Below are positions 50,240-61,802 of a stretch of 64,000 nucleotides of DNA, piece by piece. Below the pieces are notes generated by a model, which ran no database searches, was not told the DNA's origin, and saw nothing but the letters and a program-made list of their open reading frames with translations. This DNA comes from Mangifera indica (lineage: Eukaryota; Streptophyta; Magnoliopsida; Sapindales; Anacardiaceae): assembly GCF_011075055.1 (NCBI RefSeq), contig NC_058144.1:17827307-17891306 (forward strand), in the 5' to 3' direction. The translations under genes were made by a program, and so were the position numbers. Position 1 is the stretch's first letter. The number at the start of each line of letters is the position of its first letter.

Positions 50240-50570
50240 AGATTGAGCATGACTTAGAAATTATTAGAAGTGCGAGATGATTAAGATAGAAAGCCCATTG
50301 AGGTGTCAAAAGATACTTGAGGAAAAAACTTACTATGAATACGAGAGATACCCTAGGGGTTAGATACCTGAGGGATAGGTCTAATATGAACATTAGATAA
50401 ATCTCCGAGGGATAAGATAACTAAGGGAAAGAATAAGATTTATACAAAGAGTACCCAATAGGAAAGAGTTAATACGAATAAGAAAAATCCCCAAAGGTTA
50501 AATACCTGAGGGAAAATTTGATATATATACGAGAAAGATGTCTGAGGGATTAGATACTCAGAAAAGAAAA
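50240..50570. repeat. Degenerate short repeats (GATACCTGAGGGA-like) in the LTR
   Basis: Variants of AGATACCyGAGGGATwAG recur roughly every 40-70 bp. Confidence 0.5.
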
Positions 50571-51434
50571 TATATATGATCAAAGAGAGAGAAAATCCTA
50601 ACTAGAGAATATATTGGAGACTACATAAGTCTGAAAGTTTTTTGAGAGATTAGGTATCAATAGGAACTAGACATCGCATTAAGATTTGAGATAAATCCAT
50701 TGACTAGAGGGTCTAAGACTTACCAAGACATAGATAGTGCATTGATTAGGGATTTATTGATCGATTTAGTCAAGACCGTGAGTCCATTGAATGGTAATGA
50801 GTGATTAGACAAACTGGAATAGAGAAAGTTTTCCTTAAGAATAGCCACTAGAGTAGGTATATTGATTCTCTAGATTCTCGTTAAATATTGACAACTTAGG
50901 ATCGAGATCGAGATAATGTAGGTAGTAAAGGAAAGAGATAGATTGAGGTTCAAGATTGTTGGATAGATCATCCTTAGTTGTTGAGTTTTATACTAATCTC
51001 ATTCTTTTGCATTTTGTAGGTGACAAGATTAAAGATGATGACGGCAGTGAGGCGGTGACTCAGTGATGGAGTGGTATGTGAGAGATGAACTATTAGGTGT
51101 AGATAGTCTGATTAATGCATTTAGATAATATTATGGTTATTGATTTTATTTTATTTTCTAGTACATAGATTATTTATTGAGTGAAGATTTATTATCATGC
51201 TTAAGGATTGTTCTGCGAGACTTTGTTTTTATTTGTACTATAAAGACTTTGATGAATTATTTAGATTAGATGAGGCATTATGCATGTTTGACTTGAGAGA
51301 TATTAATATTATATTGAAATATCATTTGTGCAGATAGGTTTTAGTAACACTTTACCCTAAATGATAGAATATTCGATCTGAAATGTTACATGACATTAGA
51401 CATATAAGTGATCGATTATAGTGCAAGTGAAAGA

Positions 51435-51985
51435 TTATTAGGGTAGTGCCCTATAACTATTCATTTTGTATTTGTGTATACTGTAATTAATCATTTAATA
51501 ATAAAAGGTTTCTATTATTTAGTCATATTAAAATATGTTTAATATGTTTGTAAGAATAATGTCTTTAGAGTGGTAGAATTGTGATGAGAAAATTAAATGA
51601 CTAATCATAAGAACCCTATGAACACATTAGATGATAAAAGAATAATATGTTTGTAAGATTTCACAATTTCATACATTTCCTCATTCATAGAGCCCTAATA
51701 GCCTCTTATGAATGTTTTTCAGCCTCAATTCGTCCATGATGTGCATGGATACTAAAGTGTCATTTTATAATGGGTGGGAGAGCGACTTCATTGCCATGTA
51801 AAGATTGAAAGAGCCATCAATGAATGTATCATGTTCTAAGCATACTATGGTTGATTATGCCATGTTCATGAATCATGATTCCTAAAACATGAGCTCAGCA
51901 AAAGGATTTGGAGTATTGTATGTTTGTTCGTTTAAATTTTGTTATATTTCGTTACTCTTACTAGATTTTATTAACCAGAAATTCC
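51435..51985 (+). repeat. Copia LTR, internally deleted copy
   Basis: It starts TTATTAGGGTAGTGCCCTA. It follows the 40536 LTR for about 215 bp, then jumps near 51650 to text matching its 3' third (AAAGCCCTAA-type, CTTGCCATGTAAAGA and TTCATGAATCAT-like). About 1 kb is missing. Confidence 0.7.
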
Positions 51986-52202
51986 CTTAGAAGAGCTTGA
52001 CTGAGGTGAATTTGGGTCGAAAATAAAAAAGGTTGAGGAAAGTGGTGTACACTAAGATAGCCACCATTTGTGTGAAAAAGTGGCGATATATGTGAAAATA
52101 ACAGAGTTATATAAGAGATAAATATCCATAAAATGCATTATGCACTTGGTGCCAAGGTGCATTAGACATTTATTTTAGTTCAGGTGTGCATCGTAAGGGA
52201 TA

Positions 52203-54361
52203 TGTAACATCCCTCCCCAAACGTGCTACACTCCGGAGGAAAAACATTAGAATTAATATTTGGAGCATCTATTTAAAAAAAAATTTTAAAATGAACTTTT
52301 CACTAAAAGTGCTAAAAAATTATTCTGAGAAAACTGAAAATCTGGAAGCGAACCAAAGATGTATATATCCTATATGAAAACTCATTTGAAAACATTTGAG
52401 ATCATAGAGTAATCATGTACATGCCTCTAGATACAATTGTATAACTATCTGAATAGGGTTAAAAGTCAACAATATCATATGCATGTAATAAAAACTATAG
52501 ATAACCTGCCCCAACCTAGATCTATTCTCACTGACCCGACCCTACCTCGCAGCTACTCCGATTACTTGTACCTGTAATCATGAAAGGAAAGAAAGTGAAG
52601 GATAAGAACACCTAGAAAAGGAAAATAAATAAGTAAATTATTTCTCTTTGAGGGAATAATTTGGCTCATCTTTTACTCTTCGGGTCACACTTTGTCCCAT
52701 CTAGTGTCCATCTGATACTTTCTGAAAGTTGACTACAGGGATTTGACACTTTTTTAAACTTGAACTCTTTTTTTTCTTTTCACTACACTATTTCTGAATC
52801 TGAGTTATACTCTACTACCAGTATGCTCTATTGTGAGTGGACCATACTATGGGCCTATATTCTACTACGAACATATCCTACAGAGGACGTGCCCTACTGC
52901 AGGCAGTGTAGTGTAAAGTGCCCCTTCATAGTTCATAGCATATATGCATTATCTTTTACTGATCTTGCTTCAATCTAAAACTGAAACTTGTACATGGTCC
53001 TTTTCTTTCACTTTAAGCATCTGGGATACTATTACATATCTATAACCCATCAAACCATACTCTCAGAATGACCCTTAACTCTTGAGCCCCAAATTTCTTT
53101 TCTTTTCTTTTTTTCTTTTTTTTTTTCCTATTTTCTTTCCTTTCCTTTCCTTTCTTTCTTTTTTTCCTTTTCTTTTTGTTCTCGAAACGGTCTCTAATTC
53201 ATGCAAATTATATATCATTGAAAAAAGGATTCAAAGAGCTTTCCAACAAGCTATAACAAGACTCATGACTCGTCAGATAAAGTAGTCAAAATGTGGGACA
53301 AAATTAGTGGTAAAAAAAACTATATTTACTGTTTATTTGATAGGGCAGTCTTTTTGTTCAAGTAATTTAACAGGGCAAACAGTCTCCAATTTATATAATC
53401 TATATATCATTGAAAAGAAGATTCAAGGAGCTATCTAACAAGCTATAATAGCACCCATGATTCATCAGATAAGACAATTAAAATGTGAGACGAACTCAAT
53501 GACAAAAAATTATATTTACTATTCATTTAATAGGGCAGTCTTTTTGTACAAGCAATTTAATAGACCAAACAGTCTCCAATTCATACAACCTATATATCAT
53601 TGAAAAAGGGATTCAAAGAGATTTCTAACAAGCTATAATAGCACTCATGATTCATCAGATAAGACAATCAAAATGTGGGACGAACTTAGTGGCAAAATTA
53701 TAAATATTTTTCAACTCTCTGTCATAAACAAAATCACACATATAGATACCCTAAATGATAAAACAACATTTCTCAACTTCAAAATCATCATTTATGACAT
53801 ACAACAAAGGAACCAAAGACATAAAACATGAAACATACCAAAAATGGTTCCTCTTACCTTATTTCAAGTCAATACTTGTCAAGTTAGCTCCCTCCTCTGT
53901 CTTTCTTATTTGCTCACCAAAACCACCTTAAATCAACACCAAAACACACTAACATATTCATATAACATACATCCAATATATATAAACATAAATAAAAGGA
54001 AAAGAAAGTGATCTTTTAGTTACCAAGGCCTCCAAAGTGTTTCATTTTCTTTTCTTTCCTTACTTTTTCTTTCAAAACCCTTCGAATCATACATTTTCCT
54101 TCCAAAAAGAAAGAAAAAGCATGAAGAAGGCTGCTTTCTTTAGGAAGAGATGGGAGAAGATGACAGAACAAGGCATAAAGTTCTCCTTTTTTGTCTTTTC
54201 TCTCTTTATGTACATATACATACCTTTTAATATATATTTATATATACACACATATACAAATACACACACATATATTTGAACATATATATTTAAAACTGTA
54301 AATATCTCAAAGCAAAGCCAAAAAACATAAATGCTCATGAAACATACCTGAGGGTATTATA
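52203..54361 (-). repeat. Reverse-oriented gypsy LTR (about 2.2 kb)
   Basis: It begins TGTAACATCCCTCCCC, with the same reverse layout as the LTRs at 25177 and 29527. The right end may be GAGGGTATTATA near 54361. Confidence 0.5.
53186..53700. repeat. Three tandem units of about 191 bp
   Basis: Units begin AACGGTCTCTAATTC (53186), AACAGTCTCCAATTT (53378) and AACAGTCTCCAATTC (53568). Each carries ATATATCATTGAAAA, CAACAAGCTATAA and ATCAGATAA. A pyrimidine-rich tract precedes them (53095-53180). Confidence 0.9.
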
Positions 54362-55078
54362 GGATAGTAGCATTAATTAGTTTCCTTATGTGGTCAAAAT
54401 GAGATGCTTCACATACACACCTATGGTAAGGGTCATCCTATGATGGTAATCTAGTAAGTATCCTGTAGCCATATATATATGGTAAAGAAAGGACTCAAAT
54501 TAGATTCCCTATGTGACTAAGGTGTCTTAGTTAGTTAGCCTAAGAGTCTAGTTATTATCGTGCACAAGGCAAATAGGTAGTAGACATCTAGGATGCCAAT
54601 TGCTTTCACAAGGGCATCAAATGTGTCAAGTTCAACGAAGATTGTAGTCATCTAAGATGACATTGCCAATGTATTTGCGCATGCGGGTGTCAAAAAAAGA
54701 CGATTAGGCATAGGAGGATGTCGAAAAACATCCAATATTAACCACATAGTGACTTAGTGATGAAACATAATAGTTATGAGATATGTTTGGGTGTAAGGTT
54801 CTAAAAGGTCACCTATTTACAAAGTAGTTTTCACTCACATGTTCCTTTCTATTAGTTTACAAGTAGAAGAGAGTAACGAGACATGCCACCTAGAGCTATT
54901 ATTTTTAGATGGTTCATATGAAAAAAGTAAAAAAAAAAAAACTAAACAGCTACTAGCCTGACCAGTAGCTTTGTTGTTCCGAACTTGTTTTCTAGTTTTT
55001 AATTATTTTTTTATAGTATTGAATTGCGCTAAAAAAGGGGATTTAGGCCGGGCTTGCCATGCCTAATTTCGAAAGAAA
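54362..55078. other. LTR-like debris and upstream region of the PARN-like gene
   Basis: 54640-54800 resembles the LTR 3' region seen at 13040-13140 (GTGACTTAGTGATGAAACA and GTTTGGGTGTAAGG). The last 200 bp before 55079 hold the presumed promoter. No confident TATA box was identified. Confidence 0.45.
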
Positions 55079-55178
55079 GTTAAAAGGCTAGTTAAAATGG
55101 GCCACTGGGTTATACCCCGTCAGCCCATATATCTACGCCATATGAGAAGGCTCACCCAATGTGACTCAAAACACAAAA

Positions 55179-58100
55179 ATGGTGGCCACGACTCGGCTTC
55201 TCTCACAGAAACGCTTCTTCTCCGCCAAAACCCTCCACAGAAACCACCTTCAATGGCCCGTAAAACAAATCACAAAGTCAAACTACAACGACTCTCTCGA
55301 AGAAATTAAACACCACATTTCCACCTCCCACTTCGTAGCCATCTCCTTACAAAACACCGGCTCCTTTTCCTCGCCATGGCACCGCCTATCCGCCTTCGAC
55401 ACACTGCACACGGCTTACTCCAAAGCTAAGTTTGCAGCCGAACGGTTTCAGATATTTCAGTTCGCCGTCTGCCCCTTCAAGATTGAAGCTTGCAAAATCA
55501 TTGCCCGTCCGTACAACTTTCATTTGTTCCCCAGAGATGAACTCAAGCTGGGAATGCCTTCTTATAGTTTCACATGTCAAACTTCGTCTTTGAATTCCAT
55601 GGCGAAAGAGGGTTTTGATTTTAATGCTTGTATATATGAGGGTAAGATTAGAGCTTTCATTTCTAGAGATACCCGGTTGATAGTTTTTTTGTTCTTAAAA
55701 GTGATTCTTGACAAAGTTGACTTGTTAAGTGCTTTGTTGTTGGAAGTTAGTGGGCTTTAGGAAGAAATTTTTTGCTTTGTAAAAGTCATTGTCGGTTTAA
55801 ATTTTTTATTTAAGAGATGCTTAGTTGAGCATTCTTGTATAGAAGTGGATTTTGTTGATGTTGTTTGGTTAAGTGCTTAGTATTAGAAGTTTGTTTGGTT
55901 AACTGCTTAGTGTTATAAACTTGTTTGTTTAGGTGCTTAGTGTTAGAAGCTTTGAACTTACCTTGCATTAATGATGGTAAGTTTAATTCTTTGTTTTTGA
56001 GAGAGGCCTGGTTGAGCATTATTGTCAAGAAGTGATTTTTGCTAATGTTGCTTTATGAAACTTTTTATTGTTTGAAGCTGGTGAATATGGCTACTTGGCT
56101 TGAGGTTTTTTGTTTTTTTCTTTTGCAGATCTTAATATATAATCAGTGATGAAAAGTTTGCATTTGCATCATTCTTATTGTGTGTGATTGATGATTCAAG
56201 ATTTACTGTTTCAGTGTTTATACTGGTTTTGGGTACTATGGTGCTTTCTTTCTTTTTCCTTTTTCTTTTTAATGTTTCTCCTTTTATTTGTAAATAGGGA
56301 TATCATACTTATCAAGAGAACAAGAATCTTCAGCTAAGCTTCGGAGGGGGAATCCAATTATTGTTGATCAGGAGAAATCTTCTTTTGCTGCTACACCTGC
56401 CCCAGCTGTCGCTGATACAATTTTTGTTGAAAGGATTAGATCTCGTGTTAAGCATTGGAAAAATGCACATACAGACTCGAGTTTTAAGACAGATGGTAAA
56501 TCATAATTTATTGAAAATTTTAAGTCATTTTATAAATTTATTTGAATTCTATTTTTAAGTGGGTTAACTTTTCATTTGTAGAGGCTTTAGTGAGATCCCT
56601 GAGAAATATTATCTTAGGGACCGAACAGCATGGATCTAGACCATGCACTACTATTGACGTTTGTAGTGAACGCCAAGTCCAACTAGTACTAAAGGTAGAT
56701 TGGTATAACAAACTTTTGAATCCTTAAATTTTGGTAATTCTAATAGTTTTTCCTTCCATCATGCTTAGATAACTAAATAAAGAGTTCTATGCAACTTTCC
56801 TCTGTCGGTGATATCTTAAAAAATTTCTGGGTTGGCCACAGATGTTGGAAGAGTTCTCTGATGACCTTGTTCCTCTGTTAATCCCTGCAAAGAGTGGAGG
56901 AACCCAAGCTATTCGTGCTGTTTTGACTAGTTCTAAAGAGGACAGGGATCTTTTAAAGGTAACAAAATAAATCTTGGTGATAATGTCTGGTCAAGTGCTG
57001 TTCATAATGTTTAATTGGTTTTGCTAACAGAGGGAGCTTCATGATCTTGAAGTGGAACAAGATAAGAAAGTCCGTGGATTCCGAGAGGTGATCGATTTGA
57101 TTTCTGCTTCACAGAAACCTGTTGTCTCCCACAATTCCCTTAATGGTTTATCTCTATATAAAAGAAATGCTTGTTTATTTAGATTATAATACCATTGATT
57201 TCTTTTTGTTAAGATCTGACATCTATTCAATTATTTGCTCACAGATTTCGTATTTATTCATTCAAAATTTCTGGCTCCCTTGCCTCCTAATGTGGTTGAA
57301 TTTCTGTCTTCCTTGCACGTGGCTTTCCCCCAAGTGCTTGATGTCAGCCATCTCATGATGGATATTGGTCCTGCAATAACCAGTATATCTGCAAATACAT
57401 CGTATCTAAAGAAAAGATTCTTTGCACCCATGGATGTGGAATTTCCACACCAAGGTTGGTTGTTATCTACTTCTTGAAGCAGCATATTCATGCTAGCACA
57501 TAAAAAGGTTATTTGTTACTATATGACCTGACTTCTTTGCATTGTTTTCTACATTTACCAGCTACTGAAAATGAAAGCAAGATTCATGGACATAATGTGT
57601 TGAAAATTTGTCATTTGTTTGGGAGGCTATGTTCTGTGCTGAAGCTCATTCCTACTTCTAGTCAATCCGGCAACCATCATCTGGCTTCAACTCTTGATGG
57701 ATTCACAAACATCTTCAATCTTAACTCTGATAGTTGTCAAGAACCAACTGATGAGGACATCAGAGTTTGGACCAACAACACACAGAAAGTAAGGTGCAAG
57801 GATGTGGCTTTCCTATGGGGATTTCGCAAGAGGATGTCTGCCAGAATGCTGAAAACCATTCTCCAAGGGTCCCATGAAGTTTTTACCGAAGAATTTGATG
57901 TCAAATTGGTGGACAGAAGTTGTGCCATGGTGGTATTTTGGCAACCCAGTTTTTGTGAAATTTTTGTGGATATAATGAACAGTGAAAATATTTGTGGAGC
58001 TTTGAAGGAAATGGTTTCGGAAGGACTAAAAGCAACAGGATATCAGACTTATAAAAGGGTTTGCAGCTCAGGTTTGTGGGAGGCAGAATTGGCTGATGCC

Positions 58101-58211
58101 TTGGACAAAGCTTTGGCTCTTCCTGACACCAATTTTGAAGCTGATAATGAAACAAATACATCAGAAATTTATTGGTCCAAGGAATTAAAGATTAACTTGG
58201 ATGATCTCTGA
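55179..58211 (+). CDS. PARN-like protein (poly(A)-specific ribonuclease family), probably mitochondrial, active site degraded
   Basis: Seven exons with GT/AG introns: 55179-55641, 56298-56495, 56582-56694, 56842-56958, 57031-57145, 57245-57454 and 57562-58211, giving 621 residues. The ATG at 55179 has a good context (AAAAATGG) and is the first in frame; the GTG upstream is not a plant start. The N-terminus, MVATTRLLSQKRFFSAKTL, is Arg/Lys/Ser-rich without acids, like a mitochondrial presequence. CAF1/PARN fold landmarks are FQFAVCPFK (about 93-101), GFDFNACIYEG (about 145-155), KPVVSHNSLNDFVFIHSKF (Asp336 at the third DEDD position) and FPQVLDVSHLM. Residues 480-560 look RRM-like (FLWGFRKRMSARML). 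The first two acidic residues are replaced (FVAISLQNTG, Ser56/Gln58) and the fourth reads Asn417 (HGHN). Arabidopsis PARN (AHG2) trims poly(A) of mitochondrial mRNAs; this is more likely the inactive-looking PARN-like paralogue. Confidence 0.9.
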
Positions 58212-59099
58212 GTCTTAGGTTATAGAACAATCTTCCTTTGTATACTTGACTTGAGATTGTGCTGAGTAGTAATGAAACTATGTATTGTACATATAATTAT
58301 GAGATATATCATTATAGGTTTGAGCAATGAAGATTTTGTATTACCTACAAATCTTCTGCCTATGAATAATGCAATTAAGTTTTTCACATTCTTTTGACTT
58401 GTGGCACCAATAAATTCTATGGTTAAGATTAATTGTTACTAGGTTTTTTTTTTTCCCCACTTTTTATCTTCCCTTGATAACAAAAAGTAAAAACCGATTT
58501 TCTTCCAGCAAAATCTATTATCTAATATTTTTTTTATTGTTTTCACCCATGTTATTCTTTTTTATTGTTTTCAACAATAAGAATATAATTATATTTACAT
58601 GTTATATATGATTAAATGATTTTTCAATTAATAATAATGTAAATAATATTACTTATATCACATTAATATTTTTTTCTTCTTTTTGGTATTCGCTATGTTT
58701 AATTTGTGATTCATGATTGAAAACCATACTAATTACTTTAGTAAATTCATATATAGTGTTTTTATGTTTGACGTTTGTTGGTGCAATTGATCATCATCAA
58801 CTAATGCACTTAATTTGGAACTTTTCATACGATAGACTATAATGACAGTGATTAGAATATGAAAAGATTTGAGTAAGTTTTCTATATGTATGTAAGAATG
58901 TTTAAGAAAATGAATTGAGACAACGTCCGTTCATTGTATTCTACGAATATAGGACAAATTTTGTAGTTTCAAAACTTTTTCCCAATTCCAAAGACGAACC
59001 AAAGTTCGTGCAAATACCCAAGCTATCCATAAAGCCCTAGTAGCTTCACATGACCAGTTTCAATCTTTGTTTCATCCATTCTTCAATTGTATACCAAAG
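58212..59099. other. 3' UTR and AT-rich flank of PARN-like gene
   Basis: AATAAT-type signals occur near 58365. The rest is AT-rich, with no gene, RNA or clear repeat seen. Confidence 0.6.
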
Positions 59100-59647
59100 C
59101 GTTGTGACTGGACTACGTTGGACTAGTGTCAAGCCATACCAATCCTTGCACAAAATGATTTGATGACCTTAAGTCTAAGGATTACATGTGTCTTTGTTCA
59201 CTAAGAGGATATATTTCATAGACATTAGAGCAACTGTCTATATGAAATCCTTTTGGCGGGTCAATCCGATGAACATGTCTACAATGTACACTTATGTTTT
59301 GCACCAAGCTATCAATAAATAACTTTGATATGTGAGAACTATTATCATCTTTCGTTGAGGTCATTCAACACTATGATAACTTTATCGGTATTATTCGTGC
59401 CCTTTGTCATAGTAATATTAGAGTTACGAACGTTTTAACAATAACCACCTAATATGCATATAAGGTTCTCACAATAAGGAATCGAGCACCGATCCCCTCA
59501 TCATGGTTCAACCAATCTTAGAACATTTGTTTAAGCATATATTAATATGTTTTATAGACAAATAATGTCACAATAAATTACAAATATGACTTTTGTCAAT
59601 GAACTTGTATCATCATGGGAATTGACTCTAGGGCACCAACCTTAACA
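59100..59647 (-). repeat. Copia LTR fragment, reverse orientation
   Basis: The outer end at 59647 reads, in reverse complement, TGTTAAGGTTGGTGCCCTAG. The next 540 bp are colinear with the reverse LTR at 61802 (ATTTCATAGACATTAGAGCAAC landmark). Confidence 0.75.
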
Positions 59648-60040
59648 ATATATGCATGACTATCATGTAAATAGAGAATTTTACAAGGTGTCATGCAACA
59701 ATTAAGAATTTGTTAATTAAGTCCACTAATATAAAAAGGCAAAGTTAGTTCATTTTTTTTATATGTGAACTCATTTTGCTAAAACCAACTCTCTCATCTC
59801 ACTTCTCTCTATAAGTTTCATCCAAGAGCAATTTTAAGTTTGGTTTGGTGTAACTTTTTACAGGTTTTGCATTTGGGAAGCTTTGCTCCATCATCTACTT
59901 TGAATAAACTAGCTTGGAGAAGGTATAAATTCTAACTTTTTTCATGGTTTATTGAATTGATTCTTGCTTTTATCATGCATGCATGTCCATTTTCATCATC
60001 ATCTTAACCTCTTATTTATAAATGGAATTAGAGCCATTTT
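59648..60040 (+). repeat. Copia-type LTR 3' portion in forward orientation with primer-binding-like site
   Basis: GAAGGTATAAATTCTAAC-type text followed by TGGAATTAGAGCC (about 60024-60036) resembles the 3' end and primer-binding site of the 40536 LTR. No element body follows. Confidence 0.5.
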
Positions 60041-60139
60041 TGGCTCCTTGTATGTTTGATTTTAAGCTAAAGTTATGTTTTTTTATACATAATAGTATGT
60101 GTAGCTAACATGTGTAGCGTTTTTAGAGCGCTAATAACT

Positions 60140-61802
60140 GGCTGCGCAACCGAATTTAAAAATTTTAAATTAAAACAATCTTAGAAACTCTAGCCAAGAT
60201 ACCCATTTTAAATATAAAATTCATGAAACATGCAAAACACTTATAAGGTGTTTAAGATTTATACCTAGGTTAATGGCTCTTTCAACCTTCACGTGGCTAG
60301 AAAAAGTACACTATCAAACTCTCATGAGGTGGTGTCTTAGTATCCACACGGAGCACGAATACAAAAAAGGAAATCTAGGTAAAGAGGCCGCTAAGGCTGT
60401 TTGGCTGGATGACATGTTCATGAAAGGAGAGAAAAAAGACAAAATGAGTAGGGTTTTTCTGTGTTCCCAATATTCTATGTATTTTATGAAAGCACACCTA
60501 AATATATATATATGAGAAGAGTTCGTGCACAACTAGAATAAATCAACATGTGTCGGCTAGCTCAAAGGTCTTACATGCCAACATGTGCCTTTTTACTTGA
60601 TATCGGCTGGCACCATGGATGTGCATGGTCGGTACCTCCCACCTAAATTCCATAACCAATATTCTTTATGCATGGTTGTGCACATGGTCAATGCACAGTC
60701 AAGCTAGGCCTTTCAACCCTTTCAAGCAATCCCAATCTATTCGCAGTCTTTCTTTCATCCTTAAACACTAGGATTGCCATCAAACAATCCATACTTCTGA
60801 GTTCAATTTAACAACTTTATGTGTATGACCCATAAGTTCTCTATCAAGCTGGTAGTGTCTGGATTTAGGTCAAATCTAAACATAAACTAAAATTAGCCTC
60901 GAGCAAAGCATCATGGCCACACAGACGATAGAGTGTTAACATACATTTCTTAAACTTTTATAACGTTACAGTTACGTGTAATTCAGTCATTTCTTTAATC
61001 AATATCTCTCAAGGCTAAGAAATAAAAGTGTGTTTATTTCAGTGGTTCCTCAATATGAACTAATACACATCAATGACTAACATGGATTAGGCTACAACCT
61101 TATCCAACTGTGGCCACAAATTCAAGTAGTCATAGATATCATTCAGTATTCTCATATGAGATATCTTCTTCTGTTCTCCAAAGTGATGAATCATTTATCA
61201 ATCCATTATAGCGTCCATGTATCTCATAATATGGCTGATTACTAACTTTATAGTTACCCTAATTAAAGTGGCATGTTACAGAGTATCAAATCATACCAAT
61301 CTTTATATAAGACAGTCTGGCAATATCAGGTTAAAGGATCACATGCACTTGTGATGTTTAGAGGATTTATTTCATAGACATTAGAGCAACCATTCATGTA
61401 AATATCTTTTGGTCAGGTTAGTTCAATGAACACATCTACAATGTGCACTCATGTGTTATATTAAGTTGTCTACAACAACTTTGATACGTGAGAATTATCG
61501 CCACTTTTGGTAAGGTTACTCAACACTGTGATAATCCCATCATCATTGCATATGTCCTTATTCATTGTAACGTTGAGATTATAGATGTTTCTAAAATGAC
61601 CACTCAATGTGCACGTTAGGTTCTCATAATCGGTCATCTAATCCCCTCTTCAAAGTTCACCATTCTAAAGACATGTTATTTGTACGATCATATAAACAAA
61701 CACATATGAATTGAATAATAGTAAATCCTTTTATTAATGATTAATATAAAATTACATCCACAAATGTCAAATATGATTGGCTCTAAGACACTTACCCTAA
61801 CA
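60140..61802 (-). repeat. Copia 3' LTR, reverse orientation, about 1.66 kb
   Basis: The element-side end reads, in reverse complement, TGTTAGGGTAAGTGTCTTAG and is preceded by the purine tract AATAAGAGAT. The distal part matches the 3' portion of the LTR at 40536-42103 in reverse (GTATAAATC/AAAGAGCCATTAAC-like text near 60260). Confidence 0.75.

Larger units (their letters stand above)
48587..51390 (+). repeat. Gypsy 3' LTR (2.8 kb)
   Basis: It runs from TGTAACACCC to AAATGTTACA, directly after the pol end and a purine tract. Its last 440 bp match the LTR split by the MULE (12985-13186 plus 22705-22949). Confidence 0.8.

Noticed and set aside
54037..54338. Overlapping open frames on both strands
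   Set aside because: Phe/Lys/Tyr-rich translation of AT-rich LTR sequence; no homology recognised.
55161..55178. GTG start upstream of the PARN-like ATG
   Set aside because: Plant nuclear genes start at ATG; the ATG at 55179 has good context and begins the presequence.
55386..55580. Reverse open frame within PARN-like exon 1
   Set aside because: Shadow of the real + strand exon.
60273..60515. 80-codon forward open frame
   Set aside because: Lies inside a reverse-oriented copia LTR; no protein motif.
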